From Actinomadura sp. 7K507 (GTDB lineage Bacteria > Actinomycetota > Actinomycetes > Streptosporangiales > Streptosporangiaceae): a DNA stretch of 45,781 nt. The position numbers were made by a program, and so were the translations under genes. Under the pieces are notes generated by a model. The model was given only the letters and a program-made list of their open reading frames with translations. It was not told the DNA's origin and did not search any database. Positions 43,670 through 45,781 of this stretch are shown here, one piece after another. How positions within the stretch are numbered: position 1 is the first letter of the stretch; every line of letters starts with the position of its first letter. Location of the stretch: assembly GCF_004348425.1 (NCBI RefSeq), contig NZ_SMKK01000044.1:1-45781 (forward strand). The letters run 5' to 3'.

Positions 43670-44461
43670 TCAGTCGAGGATGTCGATGACCGAGGTGGCC
43701 TCGCGGTCGCGCAGCACCATCTGGTCGGCGATCTGGAGGTGCTTGTGCCAGAAGCGTTCGGCGGCGGGTCCGTCGCCGGCCCGGACGAGCTTGGCCAGCT
43801 TCTCGTACGCGCGCAGCGCCCGGGCGTAGTCGCCGGGCTCGCCGGTCGCCTCGCCCGCCCGCACCGACGCCTGGGTCTGCCGCAGGATGATCTCGTGCAC
43901 CATCCCCGCCATGAGCGCGAGGGTCCGGCTGCCGGACAGCTCCACGAGCCGCAGGTGGAATTGCGCGCTGTCGACCGCGAACCGCTCGTGGTCGGTGACC
44001 GAGGCGCGCGCGGGCTCGATCTCCTCCTCCAGCGCCGCGTACCGCTCCTCGTCACCGCTGAGGGCGAGCAGCCGGGCCGCGGGCGGTTCGATCGCGCTGC
44101 GCGCCAGGTACACGTCGCCGAGCGTGGCCCCGCCCAGCTGGAGCAGCAGCCCGGCGGGCCGCGCGACCACCTCCGGTCCGGGCACGGTCACCCGGGCACC
44201 GGTGCGGGAGCCGCGCCGCAGCTCGATCAGGCCCTCGGACTCCAGTACCCGGAACGCCTCGCGGAGCGTGGGACGCGAGACCCCGAAGTGCTCCATGAGC
44301 GCGGCCTCGTTGGGCAGGTAGTCGCCGTCGGTGAGGGAGCCCTCCACGATGCGGCGCCGCAGCCGGCGCGCGACCAGCTCGCCGGTCTTGGGCGGGCGGA
44401 CGCCGTCGGACGCCGCGCCCGCGGTCGCGCCGCGCCGTACCCCTGACTCCGGCAGTGCCAT
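43670..44461 (-). CDS. GntR/FadR-type (FCD) transcriptional regulator
   Basis: This 263-aa single-unit FadR-group regulator has a winged helix at ~30-95 (LPNEAALMEHFGVSRPTLREAFRVL, wing RRGSRTGARV) and an FCD domain at ~110-250 with metal/ligand residues such as AQFHLRLVELSG and HLQIADQM. Unlike the two at 25.6-28.6 kb it has only one DNA-binding unit. It probably represses the flanking acyl-CoA genes and releases DNA on binding a CoA ester or acid (family knowledge). ATG at 44461 has GGGAG upstream. It faces the dehydrogenase gene at 44611. Confidence 0.92.
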   Translation of the reverse strand: MALPESGVRRGATAGAASDGVRPPKTGELVARRLRRRIVEGSLTDGDYLPNEAALMEHFGVSRPTLREAFRVLESEGLIELRRGSRTGARVTVPGPEVVARPAGLLLQLGGATLGDVYLARSAIEPPAARLLALSGDEERYAALEEEIEPARASVTDHERFAVDSAQFHLRLVELSGSRTLALMAGMVHEIILRQTQASVRAGEATGEPGDYARALRAYEKLAKLVRAGDGPAAERFWHKHLQIADQMVLRDREATSVIDILD

Positions 44462-44548
44462 GGATGATCGCTCCCTGCAGATGACTGACCAAGTGGACAA
44501 GGATATCGACCGCGGCTCCGGCGGCGGCCTCCGGACCTCTAATAGATA

Positions 44549-44590
44549 ACCTAGTAAACCATGTGTGTTCTAAGGTAACTTCGTTAACCA
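44549..44590. promoter_or_regulatory. Two operator-like 13-mers upstream of the GntR and dehydrogenase genes
   Basis: ACCTAGTAAACCA (44549-44561) and ACTTCGTTAACCA (44578-44590) share the pattern AC-Y-T-M-GT-W-AAC-Y-A with 41060-41072. They lie in AT-richer DNA between divergent genes, ideal for control by the adjacent regulator. Confidence 0.6.
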
Positions 44591-44610
44591 CCTGGAGAAG
44601 GAGTGCCGCC

Positions 44611-45781
44611 GTGGAGTTCGGTGCCGGTACGCCGCTGGAGGAGTTCCGCGAGCAGGTGCGCGCGTTCGTCGCGGCCCACGCTCCCGGGTTCAAGGTCAGG
44701 TCGGGGGTGCGCAGCCCCGAGAACGCCGCGGAGCTGAAGGAACTCCAGCGCTGGACGGCCGAGCTGTACGCGGCCGGGTACATGGGCGCCGACTGGCCCG
44801 ATGAGTACGGCGGCGCGCCCGATCACGACCCGCTGCGCCAGTTCGTGGTGGGGGAGGAGGTCGCGCGGGCGCGCGCGCCCATGCCCGTGAGCGGCGGCTC
44901 GCTGGCCGCGCACGCACTGATCAAGTTCGGGTCGGGGGAGCAGAAGGAGCGCTTCCTCCCGCGGATCCGGTCCGGCGAGGACCTGTGGTGCCAGCTGTTC
45001 AGCGAGCCCGACGCGGGCAGCGACCTGGCGTCCCTGCGGACCACCGCGGTGCGGGACGGCGACGAGTGGGTGGTCAGCGGGCAGAAGGTATGGACGACCA
45101 ACGGGCACTGGGCGCATCACGGCTACCTGCTGGCCCGCACCGATGCCGACGTACCGAAGCACAAGGGCATCAGCGCTTTCGTCCTGGACATGCGCCTCCC
45201 GGGAGTGCAGGTGCGCCCGCTACGGGAACTGACCGGTACCTCCGACTTCAACGAGGTCTTCTTCGACGATGTCCGGCTGCCCGCGGACGCCCTGATCGGC
45301 GAGCCGGGCCAGGGCTGGCTGATCGCCAACGCGTCGCTCGCCGAGGAGCGCAACGGCGTGGGCGCCTCGGTCGTGGGACTGCAGATGGCTTGGGAGGACC
45401 TGGTCGCCATGGCCCGCGGGCTCACCGTGGACGGGCGTCCCGCGCTGGAACTGGACGACGTGCGGCAGCGGCTCGCCAGGTTCCGGGCCGAGGTCGACGC
45501 CTGCGCGCTGCTCGCCCACACGTCCATGGCCCGGTGGCGGGCGGGCAAGGCGAGGATGATCGACGCCCCGGCCACCAAGCTGACGTTCAGTGAGCTCAAC
45601 CTGCGGATGGCGGAGTACGCCCTGTCCCTGCCCGGTTCCCTCGGCGTCCTCACCGAGGGCGATCCGGACGCCGTCGCCGGGGGCCGCTGGCAGGACGCCT
45701 ACCTGTACGCACGCGCGTACACGATCGCCGGCGGCAGTTCGGAGATCATGCGCAACATCATCGCCGAGCGAGCCCTGGGCC
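44611..45781 (+). CDS. Acyl-CoA dehydrogenase, large-subunit type, 3' truncated by the window
   Basis: The frame is open from GTG at 44611 (GGAGAAGGAG upstream) to the end: 390 residues, probably lacking fewer than ten. It shows MGADWPDEYGGAP, the flavin/substrate motif QLFSEPDAGSDLASLRT, WTTNGHWAHHGYLLART, EVFFDDVRLPADALIGEPGQGW, and C-terminal YTIAGGSSEIMRNIIAERALG. The position of the catalytic Glu of medium-chain enzymes is not Glu here, as in groups that place the base elsewhere. It likely pairs with the dehydrogenase at 42585. Confidence 0.93.
   Translation, partial: MEFGAGTPLEEFREQVRAFVAAHAPGFKVRSGVRSPENAAELKELQRWTAELYAAGYMGADWPDEYGGAPDHDPLRQFVVGEEVARARAPMPVSGGSLAAHALIKFGSGEQKERFLPRIRSGEDLWCQLFSEPDAGSDLASLRTTAVRDGDEWVVSGQKVWTTNGHWAHHGYLLARTDADVPKHKGISAFVLDMRLPGVQVRPLRELTGTSDFNEVFFDDVRLPADALIGEPGQGWLIANASLAEERNGVGASVVGLQMAWEDLVAMARGLTVDGRPALELDDVRQRLARFRAEVDACALLAHTSMARWRAGKARMIDAPATKLTFSELNLRMAEYALSLPGSLGVLTEGDPDAVAGGRWQDAYLYARAYTIAGGSSEIMRNIIAERALG

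Overview
The window is high-GC DNA (G/C-rich third codon positions, many GTG/TTG starts, GGAG-type ribosome sites) from an actinobacterium. A modular type I polyketide synthase, a large ATP-binding LuxR regulator, an F420/FMN-fold protein, a mycofactocin-type dehydrogenase and FadE-type enzymes fit a filamentous actinomycete. I do not assign a genus.

Left part (1-19.7 kb). The window opens inside a polyketide synthase gene: the end of an AT domain, then DH-ER-KR-ACP and a C-terminal docking tail with no thioesterase. A small cysteine-containing protein follows. Next is a minus-strand run of housekeeping or stress-type genes: glutaminase with a STAS domain, two small GNAT acetyltransferases, pirin, DUF5996 and a flavodoxin-like reductase. 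Then come murQ, a 53-aa protein coupled to a STAS protein, a 910-aa LuxR-family ATPase regulator (LAL), and a divergent plus-strand set: ABC ATPase, ABC-2 permease, Ser/Thr kinase, alpha/beta hydrolase and PPOX protein. The LAL locus is duplicated. About 2.3 kb away, between a GNAT gene and murQ, lies a second copy of its flanks in which all but about 65 bp of the regulator gene has been deleted. Both copies carry the same 25-bp element at each border.

Middle (19.7-21.4 kb). The 3' half of a tRNA-Pro(GGG), still followed by its transcription terminator, lies beside a tyrosine integrase gene. This is the expected footprint of site-specific integration into a tRNA gene. A 20-nt match to tRNA-Lys(TTT) lies just past the integrase.

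Right part (21.5-45.8 kb). This is a dense catabolic region. It holds a phosphotransferase-fold protein, a DUF7064-like protein, a DUF35/lipid-transfer-protein fusion (probable retro-aldolase), and two adjacent regulators each built of two GntR-FCD units. It also holds a complete branched-chain-amino-acid-type ABC importer (LivF, LivG, a fused LivH-LivM and a divergent lipoprotein binding protein), an amidohydrolase, a mycofactocin-type SDR, an aldehyde dehydrogenase, a cytochrome P450, a CaiB-type CoA transferase, an enoyl-CoA hydratase, an acyl-CoA synthetase, two acyl-CoA dehydrogenases and a third GntR-FCD regulator. Together they look like uptake, oxidation, CoA activation, beta-oxidation and side-chain cleavage of a carboxylated hydrophobic or cyclic substrate. 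The substrate cannot be read from sequence. A 13-bp motif recurs at three to four promoters in this region and may define its regulon.
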